The notes: a model not told the origin generated them from the letters alone. A stretch of DNA of 64,000 bases from CAWGCE01 sp964480915 (GCA_964480915.1 CAYZRS010000020.1:1-64000), one strand, 5' to 3'. Counted from the stretch's first letter, positions 1-10,327 are shown. A program made the numbers and translations.

Positions 1-833
1 TCGTAAAATTCGGTATTGCTACTGTCGTTCGTCCGCACGAAACCCGTGCCACTCGTCGAGAACGTCGCATTCCGAACCAACGTTGAACTGCCAATACGGA
101 TTTCGGAATCATGCTGAGCTTCGTAGGTTCCGGCACCGCCAAACTCACCCGCTCCGCTACCAGTCAGCGCCAAAATCCCACCACCAGATGCACGAACCGT
201 GGCGTTATTCTGAAACCCCGCAGCGCCGACGCCGAGGTTGCGAGGATCGATCAGTAAGACTTCATCAAGGACATTCGCATCGATCAGCGAATTGTTCGTG
301 AACGCGGCACTGTTTAAGCCAAGATTACCGAATCCAGATATCGTATGGCTGCCTCCATTCACGAACCCAAAATTGCCAATTGCGGATAAGCCGCCCGCCT
401 CAGTCAGCACCAAGTTGCCTGTGCCAGTCAGCTCGACGTCCATTCCGTCGGCCCGCATCAAGGTATTGTTTCCCGTTGATTCCAACCGCACGATGCCATT
501 GTTCTCGACACTGCCGCCTCGCACGTCGAGAAATGTATTGTTCGAGACAACGAGCTCATGCGGGTCCAAGCCATTGGCGACAATTGTTACGGCGCTGACG
601 TCGCGGGTCACGCTTCCCGGCACGGTGACCGTCACCGCATTTCCTGGAGTCACCGTATTGTCAATGATGGCCGTGTCCGAGAGCGCCGGTGCGCCATCTG
701 TCCAATTCGCGGCCGTATCCCAGGATCCATCTCCATCAATGTTCCAGGTCGTGTCGACAGCAAAACAGGAGTTACCTGATTGAATCGCCAGTACACATGT
801 CAAAGCAAATGTCAAAATTCGTAGGTCGTTCAT
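1..833 (-). CDS. Secreted beta-rich (autotransporter/PEP-CTERM-like) protein, N-terminal part
   Basis: Reading the complement from the ATG at 833-831 gives an open frame of 277 codons that leaves the window, so only the N-terminus is seen. It starts with a hydrophobic signal peptide (about residues 1-25, ending near CFAVD). Next comes a segment with the pattern DGDGSWDTAANWTDG, common at the start of planctomycete secreted proteins with autotransporter-associated repeats. The rest is rich in Gly, Asn, Thr and Val, with repeating phrases such as ENNGIVRLES and FTNNSLI that suggest a right-handed beta-helix. A C-terminal sorting signal or dockerin would lie outside the window. The exact function is unknown; surface or extracellular location is inferred. 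Confidence 0.75.
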   Translation of the reverse strand, partial: MNDLRILTFALTCVLAIQSGNSCFAVDTTWNIDGDGSWDTAANWTDGAPALSDTAIIDNTVTPGNAVTVTVPGSVTRDVSAVTIVANGLDPHELVVSNNTFLDVRGGSVENNGIVRLESTGNNTLMRADGMDVELTGTGNLVLTEAGGLSAIGNFGFVNGGSHTISGFGNLGLNSAAFTNNSLIDANVLDEVLLIDPRNLGVGAAGFQNNATVRASGGGILALTGSGAGEFGGAGTYEAQHDSEIRIGSSTLVRNATFSTSGTGFVRTNDSSNTEFY

Positions 834-1162
834 TGGGAATTTCGCTTCCAAGTTGGACAAAATCTAAACGGAGAAGACAGACTCGACCGTGGCTCAGGGT
901 AACCCCGACCAGAGACGTCAAGCCAAGCACAAAGACGCGACGACGAGACGGGCGTATTCAAATTCATCTTCACGCCCCAGCCATTCTCTCCACGTCCTCA
1001 GCAACTGCTGACGCTTCTGTAATTTGAAAGAGGCGAAGGCCGCAACGGCGTGAGCCATTTTTTGAAAAACATTAGTACCATCACGCCTGTCGAGTTACGG
1101 TTTCTTTTGTTTGTTGGCTGAGTTTTTTTCACGCTCCTTTCCCTTTTTTGGCACAACGCGCG
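834..1162. other. Divergent intergenic region
   Basis: 329 bases between two divergently read genes, so it must hold promoters for both. I could not identify a convincing -35/-10 pair, sigma-28 or sigma-54 element, or a gene. Confidence 0.5.
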
Positions 1163-1423
1163 ATGTCCATCGAAGAGATGAATCAATACTGGGAATCACT
1201 CACGAACGGTCGTTCGAAGGAGCGCCTCGAGCTGCGAGACCAGTTTCACGATGACCAGCAATTGCTACCGATCCTCGACATGCTCGATGAACTGTTTCAG
1301 CTCAGCTTGGAAATCAAACAGCAAAGCAAGGAAGAGGCGGAACCGGAGGACGGCGGGCAGCAGACCGGCTCGCCCCAGATCGAAAACGGTAAGAAACTTC
1401 CCGTGACAAGACGTGAGGAATAA
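1163..1423 (+). CDS. Small acidic protein resembling the N-terminal module of the neighbouring kinases
   Basis: 86 residues if the ATG at 1163 is used; a TTG at 1148 would add five. It has no membrane segment. The N-terminus (MNQYWESL, then a stretch ending LDMLDELFQLSLEI) lines up by eye with the segment before the kinase domain in both downstream kinases (LDRMWDAL...LLRDLFDARQLLL and LDEYWGAL...FFELLDDLNDVRLLL). The shared pattern is an aromatic-rich YW/MW box, a charged linker and an amphipathic helix rich in Leu and Asp. The tail is hydrophilic. It lies 137 bases before kinase 1 on the same strand. I infer a free copy of this module, perhaps a partner or decoy for the kinases or the sigma factor. 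Function unproven. Confidence 0.6.
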   Translation: MSIEEMNQYWESLTNGRSKERLELRDQFHDDQQLLPILDMLDELFQLSLEIKQQSKEEAEPEDGGQQTGSPQIENGKKLPVTRREE

Positions 1424-1560
1424 TCTCGTTTTCAGGACGCAAACTTCAATATTCGCCTATTTATTAGGCATTTCCTCCAATTCAACTCGCAGTTCTATTA
1501 GGGGGTGGGTAAGTTTGCTGATAGTGAACGGCTACTTTCGACGGTTCTGGAATCGACGCG

Positions 1561-4197
1561 ATGACAAACGACGGGCAACTCGATGCGCTCGACCGAATGT
1601 GGGATGCGTTAGTCACCGCGAAAGGCAGCGATCCGCCATCAACGTTGGGCGATCAAGTTGACTCGCGGGCGGCAAACCTACTTCGCGACTTGTTCGACGC
1701 TCGGCAGCTGCTACTCGACGATTCTACGATTCATGGTGGTCAAGAAAATACGAAACGAATCGGGCCCAGCGCATCCCCAATAGAAATTGGTTGCGTCATC
1801 GATGATTATCTTTTGACTCGCTTGATCGGCAAAGGTGGCATGGGGGTCGTCTACGCTGCCGAACAATGTTCACTCGGGCGAGAAGTGGCTTTGAAACTCA
1901 TACGGACCGGCCCGCTGGCGAGTGATGAGGACTTATCTCGATTCCAAGCGGAAGCGGCCGCCACGGCGCGACTGACGCACCCGGGAATCGTGTCTGTGTT
2001 TTCGTCCGGCCAATGGCAAGGGCATCACTACTTCTCGATGGAGCTGATCGAAGGACCGACTCTACGTGACCTGTTGGCAAGCGAGCCGGTTCAGCCAACG
2101 CAAGCAGCACGGTACGTGCGAGAAATCAGTGATGCGATCGAGCATGCTCATCGTTCGGGAATTTTGCATCGGGACATTAAGCCATCCAATATCATCGTCG
2201 ACCGCAAGTCACGACGACCGCGTGTGACCGACTTTGGCTTGGCCAAACTGTGGGCACCCTGTAGCGACTCGGATGAAGACAACGCCTGGACTCGTTCCGG
2301 TGCCATGGTCGGTACTCCCAGTTACATGAGTCCGGAACAGGCGCTGGGGCATAACCATCGCGTCTCTCCAGCGAGCGACGTTTACTCGATCGGCACGATC
2401 TTGTACGAAACACTCACCGGGCGAGCGCCATTTCGAGCTGCCACTTCGATGGAAACGATGCGTCAAGTCATCGACGAAGATCCGGTTGCACCGCGCGCAC
2501 TCAGCCCAGACGTGCCTCGCGACTTGGAAACGATTTGCCTGCAATGCCTCGCGAAGAACCCGCTGCAACGCTACGAATCGGCCGCAGCGCTGCGTGACGA
2601 TCTTGACCGATACCTGAACGACGAACCGATCTCGGCTCGGCCGGAAGGGCTCGTGAAAAAGTCGGTCCGTTGGTGCAGAAAAAACCGCTCCCTGGCAACG
2701 TTGACTGCGCTGCTCGTCACATCGCTTCTGGCGGGAACTATCGTGAGTGTCTCGATGTGGCAACAGACTGCTCGCGTCGCCAACGAACTAACAGCCAGCC
2801 GCGGTCGATTGCGAACCGCAGTGGATCGATTCCAAGCGCGAATTTTTGAAGATGAATCGCTTCACTGGCAAATGAGTGGCCAGTTTCGCGATGAGATGTT
2901 CGCCGACGTCATGTCTTACCTGGCAGAATTTTCCAGCCCGAAACAACTTGATGACGATTCGATTGTCGAATTAACGGGCAGCTACTTAACGGTCGCCAAG
3001 GCGGGGTACCAATCCCGGTTGTACGAACAAACATATGCGGCAGCCGAACAGGCCAGCGACTTGGCAAACCGATCGACGACAAATCAGGCGCTATCTGCGG
3101 TCGCTTGGGGCCAACTGCGCGATGCAAATTGGTACTTAGCCGCCAGCCTCGAGCACCTCGCGCCAGAGAACTCGATCGACCGACTTCCGCTACTTAGCGA
3201 TTCGTTATCGGCAGCTTCGAAGAGCGTCGACCTGTTACCGAACGACTCGCTCGAACAAGCGAGACAGATACTCGCACAGCAGCGTCTGTGGGACTTCCAG
3301 GCTCGCCATGGCGATGCGTCGGAACGAGAGGCAGCGATCGACCAACTGGAATCGCTGCGAGACATCGCAACGCGTCAGATCGCCGGAATCTCAAAACCGG
3401 CCGCTTTGGTTCTCAGTCGGACCCACGTCGAAGCGCTGAATAGCCTCGCCAGCGTTCACTCCGGCGCATCGGCAATCGCGATCCGAATCGAACTGAACGA
3501 TGCCATCTCCCATTACCGCGAAGTGCTGCGTACGAATCGCAGGCCGCTGCTTGAATCGGACTGGCTGCGAGGCAACAACGCGGCGGCGTTAGCAGCGATT
3601 CACCGATCGTTGGATGATTTGCCAAACGCTCTTAAGGCACAGGCGTCGGCGGTGACTCATTTCTACAACGCCCTCACACCGAACCCTCAGAATCGCTTTT
3701 GGCGGTCCGATTTGGCGAGAGCCGAGTACCAATTGGCTGATGACCAACTGGCGGCAGGCGAAACGAAAGCAGCATCCAAGGCATTCAACGAATCGGTCAA
3801 CAATTGGATCCACCTCAACGAAACCGACGTTACGTCATCGGTGCCACAATTCAATGCGATCGTGACACTCTGTCGATACGCAGAATCGGTCGATGACAAG
3901 GATCTGCTCCCACGTGCCATGTCGGCGGCGTCTTGCGCGGCAGGAGACTGTGTCCTGCTTCTCGCCAAACACCCGGACGACGAGTGGCTGACTATGGTTC
4001 ATAGCTGGGCCATTCACCGCGCGCTGCTCATGGCAAAACAACTTGATGACCAGGACGCGATCGCGACGCTCATGACGCTCACGCGACGTTTTGCTTCGCT
4101 TCGAAAGCACTACCCACAGTATGACTGGGATCACTTGCAGCAGATTGCATACGGCGACGAGGCGCCGCCCCGTCCGGAATTCAATCTTCGAGAATAA
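1561..4197 (+). CDS. Membrane-anchored Ser/Thr protein kinase with helical-repeat tail
   Basis: 878 residues. Residues 1-80 are an acidic N-terminal module; about 84-355 form a Hanks-type kinase with glycine loop GKGGMG (90-95), catalytic Lys112, HRDIKPSN (203-210), DFG (224-226) and SPE (257-259), so it should be active. A single hydrophobic helix at about 378-400 puts the rest (about 400-878), rich in Ala/Leu/Asp helices of TPR type, on the other side of the membrane. The layout fits the planctomycete kinase type with extracytoplasmic sensor repeats. The sigma-factor gene and a second kinase of the same design follow on the same strand. I infer that the kinase relays a signal to the adjacent sigma factor. 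Confidence 0.93.
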   Translation: MTNDGQLDALDRMWDALVTAKGSDPPSTLGDQVDSRAANLLRDLFDARQLLLDDSTIHGGQENTKRIGPSASPIEIGCVIDDYLLTRLIGKGGMGVVYAAEQCSLGREVALKLIRTGPLASDEDLSRFQAEAAATARLTHPGIVSVFSSGQWQGHHYFSMELIEGPTLRDLLASEPVQPTQAARYVREISDAIEHAHRSGILHRDIKPSNIIVDRKSRRPRVTDFGLAKLWAPCSDSDEDNAWTRSGAMVGTPSYMSPEQALGHNHRVSPASDVYSIGTILYETLTGRAPFRAATSMETMRQVIDEDPVAPRALSPDVPRDLETICLQCLAKNPLQRYESAAALRDDLDRYLNDEPISARPEGLVKKSVRWCRKNRSLATLTALLVTSLLAGTIVSVSMWQQTARVANELTASRGRLRTAVDRFQARIFEDESLHWQMSGQFRDEMFADVMSYLAEFSSPKQLDDDSIVELTGSYLTVAKAGYQSRLYEQTYAAAEQASDLANRSTTNQALSAVAWGQLRDANWYLAASLEHLAPENSIDRLPLLSDSLSAASKSVDLLPNDSLEQARQILAQQRLWDFQARHGDASEREAAIDQLESLRDIATRQIAGISKPAALVLSRTHVEALNSLASVHSGASAIAIRIELNDAISHYREVLRTNRRPLLESDWLRGNNAAALAAIHRSLDDLPNALKAQASAVTHFYNALTPNPQNRFWRSDLARAEYQLADDQLAAGETKAASKAFNESVNNWIHLNETDVTSSVPQFNAIVTLCRYAESVDDKDLLPRAMSAASCAAGDCVLLLAKHPDDEWLTMVHSWAIHRALLMAKQLDDQDAIATLMTLTRRFASLRKHYPQYDWDHLQQIAYGDEAPPRPEFNLRE

Positions 4198-4281
4198 GCT
4201 GGAATCGGTACGGACCCTTCGCATTTACCGTTGTTACTAACTAAACTGAAATTGGATCCAATTCTACTGGGGCAAACAGTC

Positions 4282-4887
4282 GTGTCTGAGATCATCGAAC
4301 GGGCAAATTCTGACGAAAGCCAACGCCTGCTACGGCAAGCGCGTGACGGCGACGATTCTGCTTTATGGCGCCTCAGCGAACAGCTGCGACCTTACCTTAA
4401 AGGGATCGTTCGGCGCAACTTGGGCCCCGATCTCGTCAGCAAAGTTGACGACTCGGACGTCGTCCAGCAATCGATGATCCGCGCCGTCAACAAGTTCAGC
4501 GATTTCCGCGGAGCGACGGTGGCCGAATGGCAAGCTTGGTTGATTGCGATCGCCCAAAACGAAGCACGCAACACGGTCCGTTTCTGGCACCAACAACGAC
4601 GAGATGCCTTTCGCGAACGGCCCAACGATTCGCAGAAACGAAGTGACGCTCGGGCAGACCAATCGACCCCCAGCCAAATCGTCGTACGGCGAGAACGGGC
4701 AGCTCAACTAATGTCGGCGATTGCGCAGCTTAACGAAGACCAACAGCAACTGATCACATGGCGACACTTTGAGAATCTTTCGCATCAAGAGATCGCCAAC
4801 CGCTTAGGAATTTCAGAAGCGGCCGTGCGGCAACGCTGGAAGAGCGTGCTCGATAAACTGATGCAGTTGTGGGATTCGTCCAAGTGA
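4282..4887 (+). CDS. ECF-like sigma-70 family sigma factor
   Basis: About 201 residues from the GTG at 4282, which follows a GGGG ribosome-binding stretch; a TTG at 4231 would add 17 residues. Region 2 is visible in SALWRLSEQLRPYLKGIVRR and the DVVQQSMIRAVNKFSDFRG segment. Region 4 is visible in QLITWRHFENLSHQEIANRL followed by GISEAAVRQRW, a helix-turn-helix. There is no region 1 or 3, as in ECF factors. This type is commonly linked to Ser/Thr kinases in planctomycetes instead of an anti-sigma factor. It lies between two kinase genes and ends 29 bases before the second. Target promoters cannot be read from here. Confidence 0.88.
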   Translation: MSEIIERANSDESQRLLRQARDGDDSALWRLSEQLRPYLKGIVRRNLGPDLVSKVDDSDVVQQSMIRAVNKFSDFRGATVAEWQAWLIAIAQNEARNTVRFWHQQRRDAFRERPNDSQKRSDARADQSTPSQIVVRRERAAQLMSAIAQLNEDQQQLITWRHFENLSHQEIANRLGISEAAVRQRWKSVLDKLMQLWDSSK

Positions 4888-4916
4888 AGTCTTTGTAGCG
4901 TATCCAAGGCTGCCCC

Positions 4917-7871
4917 ATGTCTGTGCAAAAGAAATCCGGCGACCCGCTCGACGAGTATTGGGGAGCGCTCGTTGCCGACCGCCCCGTTGACGCGAACGAG
5001 CTGCCGAGTAGTGGAGACGATGCTCGCTTCTTCGAGTTGCTGGACGATCTCAACGATGTCCGTCTGTTGCTGCGCGACGATTCGACCATCAAGGCGAATC
5101 TTTCTGATACCAATCGCATTGTCCCCACCGACGTTTCGGTAGACATCGGCACCGAAATTGACGGCTATCGACTAACGCGAACGCTCGGCCGTGGCGGCAT
5201 GGGCATCGTTTACGCAGCCGAGCAATTGGCACTTGGCCGGGAAGTCGCCCTCAAGATCATTCGCACGGGTCCCCTCGCCACGGCCGAAGACCTGGCTCGG
5301 TTTGAAGCAGAGGCCAGCGCAACTGCCGCGCTCAACCACCCGGGAATCGTCAGTGTGTTTGACTCGGGACAATGGCAGGGACACCATTACTTTTCCATGC
5401 AACTGGTCGATGGCCCGACGCTGCGCGAAGCGTTCGCAGACGGCCCGATTGAAACTCGCCGAGCGGCCGCATATGTCCGTCATATCAGTGACGCCATTCA
5501 CCATGCTCATGAACACAATGTTCTCCATCGCGACATTAAGCCCTCCAATGTCATCATCGACTTGGACACCGATCAGCCTTGCGTGACCGATTTTGGGTTG
5601 GCGAAACTGTTTGAACCCGATAGCGACACCTCCACCGCCTACGAATGGACCAAGTCGGGGGCGATGGTTGGTACGCCCAGTTACATGAGCCCCGAACAGG
5701 CGCTTGGGCAGAGTAAGCACGTCTCGCCCGCCAGTGACGTCTATTCGATTGGCGCCATTCTGTACGAGGCTTTGACCGGACGTGCACCTTTTCGAGCCGC
5801 CTCGCCGATCGAAACGATGCGGCAAGTCGTCGACGCCGAACCGGCCGCGCCGCGCATGCTGAACCCCGATGTCTCGCGCGATCTGGAAACGATTTGTTTG
5901 AAGTGCCTTGCCAAGAAACCGGAAGCTCGTTACGAATCGGCCAGCGCACTGCGAAACGAACTCGACCGCTACCTGAACGGTCAGCCCATTCTGGCAAGGC
6001 CACTAGGAAACGTTGCCAAAGCCTGGCGTTGGTGCACAAAGAACCGGGCGATGGCAGCCAGCTTGGCGTTGATCGCCACCTTAGTCTTGGGCGGTGGTGG
6101 TCTGCATCAATGGCGGTTGGCTGGTGAGATCGCCAACACAAGAGCCGCCGAACGTGAAGCGAAAGCCAATCTCGCCGACGCGCAGAAAGCGCGGGAGCTG
6201 GCCGAGCGCGATTACGAGCGCGCCGATCTGGCGGTCGATCGCATGCTATACACACTGGGCGCCGTCAATCTTGAGAGTGTCCCGAAGGGGGAGGAGCTGC
6301 GATTGGAGCTGCTGGAGGAAGCGGCCAAACTTCAGCGGCAGTTCGTGGAAGACCATCCGGGCGACGCCGACCGCGTCGTCAAGCTCATCGTGGCAGAACA
6401 ACGCCTAGCCGAAGTCACGTACGGGCAGGGTGATATTCAGGGCGCCGAAGGTCTGTTGAATGACGCGCTCGAGCGAATTGAACACTTCGAGGGTGAACGC
6501 GGTTTCGAATTGAACGAAGCCGAACTTGTGACGCAAAATAAGCTCTCCAATTGGTATGTCGCTCAGGGCATGAATGACAAGGCCATCGAAATCCTCAAGT
6601 GGCTGCTCGCAAGATGCAAAGTACTCAAGGAACAAGATCCCGCAAACGAGACGACGTGGAATGAAAATTATGCCACGAATGCCGTCAACCTGGCCATTCT
6701 GTCGACCGAAAATGAGTCAAAGCAACTTTTTGCGCAGGAAGCAATTAACGCATTCCAAGCACAGCTTGATGGTGACGAACCAATCCTCAGCGATCACCTC
6801 GGCCTCTGCACATCGCGGATGGTGCTGGCCAACATTCTGCAAAATAGCGATCCAACAAAGTCACTAGAACTTTATGAGCTCAACTTGGCTCACCTGACGG
6901 ACGAGTTCTCTGAAAATCCGACTCATGTGTTGGTCAGAATGCGACTCGGCGAATTGCACTTCAATAAGGCGAACCTGCTCCGTGACCTGAAACGCGTTGA
7001 CGATGCGCTCGAATCGTATCGCCGCTCAATCACGATTCGGGAAGCGTTCTCCGCCGACTTCCCCAACAACGTTCTGTGCGTTGCTTATCTCGCCGGCACG
7101 TACAACGCGGTAGGAAATACATTATTCAACAGCAGGAAGTTTGACCAAGCGCTGCCAGAATACGACCGAGCGCTGGTTATTTTGGACCGACTATTCGAGC
7201 AAGCGCCAGACAATTACTCGGCCAAGCAGTTTCGATTCGACGCTCTCATGCAAAAAGGGAGCGCTCTGGTCAGGCTCGATCGACCGCAAGAGGCGCCCAC
7301 CTGTTTTGAAGAAGCACGTGAGGTGGCGGCTCAGTTAAAAGAGAGTGTGGCCAACGACATGCCCCAGCTGGACATCATTCATGGCGAATCGCTCTGCGGA
7401 CTAGGCGACGTCGCGGAAGGACTGGCGACCATGCGAGCCGGGTTGGAATTGGCAACAAGCCAGGCTGCCGCTCCAACTGACAACGAACACATCCACGTCT
7501 TGCAAGGTTATTTTTTGCAGGTCGCCGTTTGTCTCGGCCGCTATGATCTGGGCGACCAAGCAAAAGAGTTCGTGGACTGGATTCTCGAAAACGACAAATT
7601 GGGCACGAGTGCGAACCATACAGCCGCCTCGTTCTGTGGCGCTTTTTGCCAGTTTCGCTTCACCGAAGGCAAGCCAGAAGATGAGCAACTTTCCCGTTGG
7701 TTCGGTGAACGAGTTGTCCTCTTGCTACAGGCTTCCGAGGCGTTGGGATACGATCCACCGGTCCCTTATGCGGAAGATGAAAACCTCGAGTCATTTCGCT
7801 CCCTAGAACAATTCAGCGAAGTGGCCAATCTAATGCGGCGACTCGGCGGTGAAAAACCTCTTGTAGAGTAG
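4917..7871 (+). CDS. Membrane-anchored Ser/Thr protein kinase with TPR tail
   Basis: 984 residues. Its N-terminal module (LDEYWGAL box, about 1-60) is shared with the kinase upstream. The kinase domain at about 84-356 has GRGGMG (91-96), Lys113, HRDIKPSN (204-211), DFG (225-227) and SPE (258-260), all intact. A transmembrane helix at about 379-396 is followed by a charged coiled coil (about 405-435) and a long TPR-like region to the end, with typical repeats such as DALESYRRSITIREAF and LPEYDRALVILDRLF. It is a clear paralogue of the first kinase in the catalytic half, but the tails have diverged, which suggests different inputs. It follows the sigma-factor gene by 29 bases, probably in one transcript. 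Confidence 0.93.
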   Translation: MSVQKKSGDPLDEYWGALVADRPVDANELPSSGDDARFFELLDDLNDVRLLLRDDSTIKANLSDTNRIVPTDVSVDIGTEIDGYRLTRTLGRGGMGIVYAAEQLALGREVALKIIRTGPLATAEDLARFEAEASATAALNHPGIVSVFDSGQWQGHHYFSMQLVDGPTLREAFADGPIETRRAAAYVRHISDAIHHAHEHNVLHRDIKPSNVIIDLDTDQPCVTDFGLAKLFEPDSDTSTAYEWTKSGAMVGTPSYMSPEQALGQSKHVSPASDVYSIGAILYEALTGRAPFRAASPIETMRQVVDAEPAAPRMLNPDVSRDLETICLKCLAKKPEARYESASALRNELDRYLNGQPILARPLGNVAKAWRWCTKNRAMAASLALIATLVLGGGGLHQWRLAGEIANTRAAEREAKANLADAQKARELAERDYERADLAVDRMLYTLGAVNLESVPKGEELRLELLEEAAKLQRQFVEDHPGDADRVVKLIVAEQRLAEVTYGQGDIQGAEGLLNDALERIEHFEGERGFELNEAELVTQNKLSNWYVAQGMNDKAIEILKWLLARCKVLKEQDPANETTWNENYATNAVNLAILSTENESKQLFAQEAINAFQAQLDGDEPILSDHLGLCTSRMVLANILQNSDPTKSLELYELNLAHLTDEFSENPTHVLVRMRLGELHFNKANLLRDLKRVDDALESYRRSITIREAFSADFPNNVLCVAYLAGTYNAVGNTLFNSRKFDQALPEYDRALVILDRLFEQAPDNYSAKQFRFDALMQKGSALVRLDRPQEAPTCFEEAREVAAQLKESVANDMPQLDIIHGESLCGLGDVAEGLATMRAGLELATSQAAAPTDNEHIHVLQGYFLQVAVCLGRYDLGDQAKEFVDWILENDKLGTSANHTAASFCGAFCQFRFTEGKPEDEQLSRWFGERVVLLLQASEALGYDPPVPYAEDENLESFRSLEQFSEVANLMRRLGGEKPLVE

Positions 7872-8006
7872 ACTCCACCGCACTTTCACGTCGGCAGACT
7901 GTCGTCAGCAGAACGGCCATTTGGTACGATGCTCGACGGGAACGGGCACTTCTAGTAGCTCCGCACCACGATGCTCGCTCATTCAAGAATCGACAGGAAT
8001 CGTCAG

Positions 8007-10205
8007 ATGGACCTCGATCCGTACCAACCATGTCCCGGCGGATTGGACAAAAAAATCAAATTCTGCTGCAAAGACCTCGTCCGCGAATTGGACGACGTCT
8101 CTCGCAAGCTCGAAGCTAATCAACTGGAAGCTGCCCGACTGATGGTCGGCCAGTTGCAAGAGAAGCATGGCGACCGAGATTGCCTCTGCGCGATTGGTTG
8201 CTCACTCTCGCTACGCCTGGACGATCTCGACACCGCCGGGGAGAAAATCCGTAAGTTCCACGAATTCGCGCCAGAAAACCCCGTCGGCCTGGCTCTTTCC
8301 GCAATCAGCGCAGCCGGGATGGAGCCACCGACTGGCGAAGATGGCGAAGTCGATGTCGACGCGTTAAAGCTTCAAAGCCGCGAAGCGATGGATCTGCTGC
8401 AACAAGCGTTGGGTGTTTGTGGCCAACGCATTCCCGTTCAAGTCTATGAAGCAGTTGCTATTCTGGCGCACCGCATGTTGGCCGAAGGACATACACTGGC
8501 AGCGCGAGAATTATTCACGCTTCAAGCGATCATGTCGGGTGACAACGCGGAAGAACCGATCAACCGCATTATGGAAATCGGCAATTCAACCGCTTCCGCT
8601 TTGCTCAAACAGGATTTAGTACTGCCCGATCCGCCAGAAGGTCCCGGCAAGGATCAGTACGTCGCTGCGCTCAACGATGCCCGGCGTGGCGCGTGGGATA
8701 AAGCGGCAGAACAGATCATTCCTCTCATCGAGCAGAATCCAGGAGAGCCGGCCTACATCTTGGCCGTCGCCAACCTTAGTTTGCGATTGGCCCGCACGAC
8801 CGAAGCGGTGGCGCTGCTGCGCTGTTATGCATCGATGGACAACGTGTCAGCTGACGCGGCGGTCGAAGCAGAAGCGCTGGCGCAACTGCTTGACCCGGAC
8901 ACCTATAAGACGCAGACCGACATCGTCGAAGCCACGTTCGAAGTGAATGACGCCGAACTGATTTTGGCAGCGTTGCAATCGGATCGACGAGCCGTGCCGA
9001 TGCGAACCGACTTTTCGCAAATGGCGGCGGAAGGCTCACCGCCACCCAAGGCCGGCTTCTGGATCCTCGATAAGGAACTGCCGGAATCGGTCGAAGAGCT
9101 AACGGCCGCTGAACTTCCCGATAGCTTGTGCGAGCTACTCCTCTACGGCAAAGAGACAGATCGAGTCGCCCGTCTTCAGGCAATCTTGGCTCGCGGAACC
9201 GATTACGATCTCGTGAAGACGATCCTCCAAGAGATCGCCGCTGATCAACTGCCGGCGGAACCGAACGAAAAAGTACTGGGGCAGGTGGCTGCCGCCGGAG
9301 CCCAATTGCGAGTTCAGACGCACTTCCCTGAAGATACGCCGATGGGACTACGGGGACGCATGCTGGCTCGTCGCTACGAATATACGCTGCTGAACAAATG
9401 GGTGAATATTCCACTCGACGTGTTAAACGGTAAGACGCCGCTGGAAGCGAGCAGCGATCCGGAACTGAAATGTCGCTTGGCGGCCGCCATTCTGGTGTTA
9501 GAAAGCGGGCCACAGCAGCACGACAATCTCGAACTCTACGATAACCTGCGAGCGAAATTGGATCTGCCGAAGCCTTCCTCGGCGTCGGTATTTAGCGACG
9601 TGCGGCAGACACCGTTGATGCAACTGGGACGCCTCGATCCGACACTTTTGAATGACGACGATCTGATGATGGCCTACACGTTGGCCGCTCAAAACTCGGT
9701 TTGGATTCCCATCGTGAAAATGGGTCACGAACTAACCAAGCGTGAATCGTTGGCTCAAAAAATCAATATGGCCGAAATCTACGCTCGCTTGGCCAAATAC
9801 ACTTTGGATCGCGACCGAGCCATCGATTTGATTTTGGAAGCGCAGCAATTTGAAACGGCCCGCGGCGAATCGCCTGCTCGGTGGAAAGTTTCCGAACTGG
9901 GCATGCGATTGGCAACCGGCGATTCGACCGGAGCCCAGCAATTGCTCAACAGCATCCAAGCGCAACACATGAACGAACCGGGCATTCCGCAGATGCTCGT
10001 CCAGATGTTGTCGCAGTTCGGACTGATTCGACCCGACGGGCGACCGGTTTCCGGCCCGCCCACCGAGGCGCCAGGACTGGCCGGGGGGCCGGGCGACATG
10101 TTGGGTGGACCCATGGAACCTGCAGCCGGACCACCAGCCATCGCCGGCGCCGCTGCCGAGCCAACGGGCGGCAAAGGAAAACTCTGGCTACCTGGCATGG
10201 ACTAA
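8007..10205 (+). CDS. Large helical-repeat protein with SEC-C-like N-terminal motif
   Basis: 732 residues from the ATG at 8007, preceded by AGGA eight bases upstream; an earlier in-frame ATG at 7971 lacks this. The N-terminus PYQPCPGGLDKKIKFCC resembles the zinc-binding SEC-C motif (CPCGSGKKYKKCC type), with three cysteines aligned but the second replaced by Gly. The rest is Ala/Leu-rich helices that look like TPRs, with a Gly/Pro-rich low-complexity tail (about 685-720). No signal peptide or membrane helix, so probably cytoplasmic. It is a single gene between the kinase block and ribD. Function unknown; a role in protein interaction is the most that can be said. Confidence 0.8.
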   Translation: MDLDPYQPCPGGLDKKIKFCCKDLVRELDDVSRKLEANQLEAARLMVGQLQEKHGDRDCLCAIGCSLSLRLDDLDTAGEKIRKFHEFAPENPVGLALSAISAAGMEPPTGEDGEVDVDALKLQSREAMDLLQQALGVCGQRIPVQVYEAVAILAHRMLAEGHTLAARELFTLQAIMSGDNAEEPINRIMEIGNSTASALLKQDLVLPDPPEGPGKDQYVAALNDARRGAWDKAAEQIIPLIEQNPGEPAYILAVANLSLRLARTTEAVALLRCYASMDNVSADAAVEAEALAQLLDPDTYKTQTDIVEATFEVNDAELILAALQSDRRAVPMRTDFSQMAAEGSPPPKAGFWILDKELPESVEELTAAELPDSLCELLLYGKETDRVARLQAILARGTDYDLVKTILQEIAADQLPAEPNEKVLGQVAAAGAQLRVQTHFPEDTPMGLRGRMLARRYEYTLLNKWVNIPLDVLNGKTPLEASSDPELKCRLAAAILVLESGPQQHDNLELYDNLRAKLDLPKPSSASVFSDVRQTPLMQLGRLDPTLLNDDDLMMAYTLAAQNSVWIPIVKMGHELTKRESLAQKINMAEIYARLAKYTLDRDRAIDLILEAQQFETARGESPARWKVSELGMRLATGDSTGAQQLLNSIQAQHMNEPGIPQMLVQMLSQFGLIRPDGRPVSGPPTEAPGLAGGPGDMLGGPMEPAAGPPAIAGAAAEPTGGKGKLWLPGMD

Positions 10206-10327
10206 GGACGTGTGACTGGTCGTCGGCGACTCGTCTCTCCATGGCAACTCGTTTCAAATCGCTCTGCCTCCAGCGGCCAGCAGCTTAGTTGAACATCAGC
10301 GCCCAAAGCGCTCAGGAGCGCCGCAGC

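Noticed and set aside
238..783. Plus-strand frame of 181 codons
   Set aside because: It is antisense to the secreted protein that reads cleanly on the minus strand with a signal peptide.
1455..1469. GCCTA/TAGGC stem between the 86-aa gene and kinase 1
   Set aside because: Only 5 bp without a T run; too weak to call a terminator.
5554..6255. Long minus-strand frame (233 codons) within kinase 2
   Set aside because: Arg-rich antisense shadow of a well-supported kinase gene.
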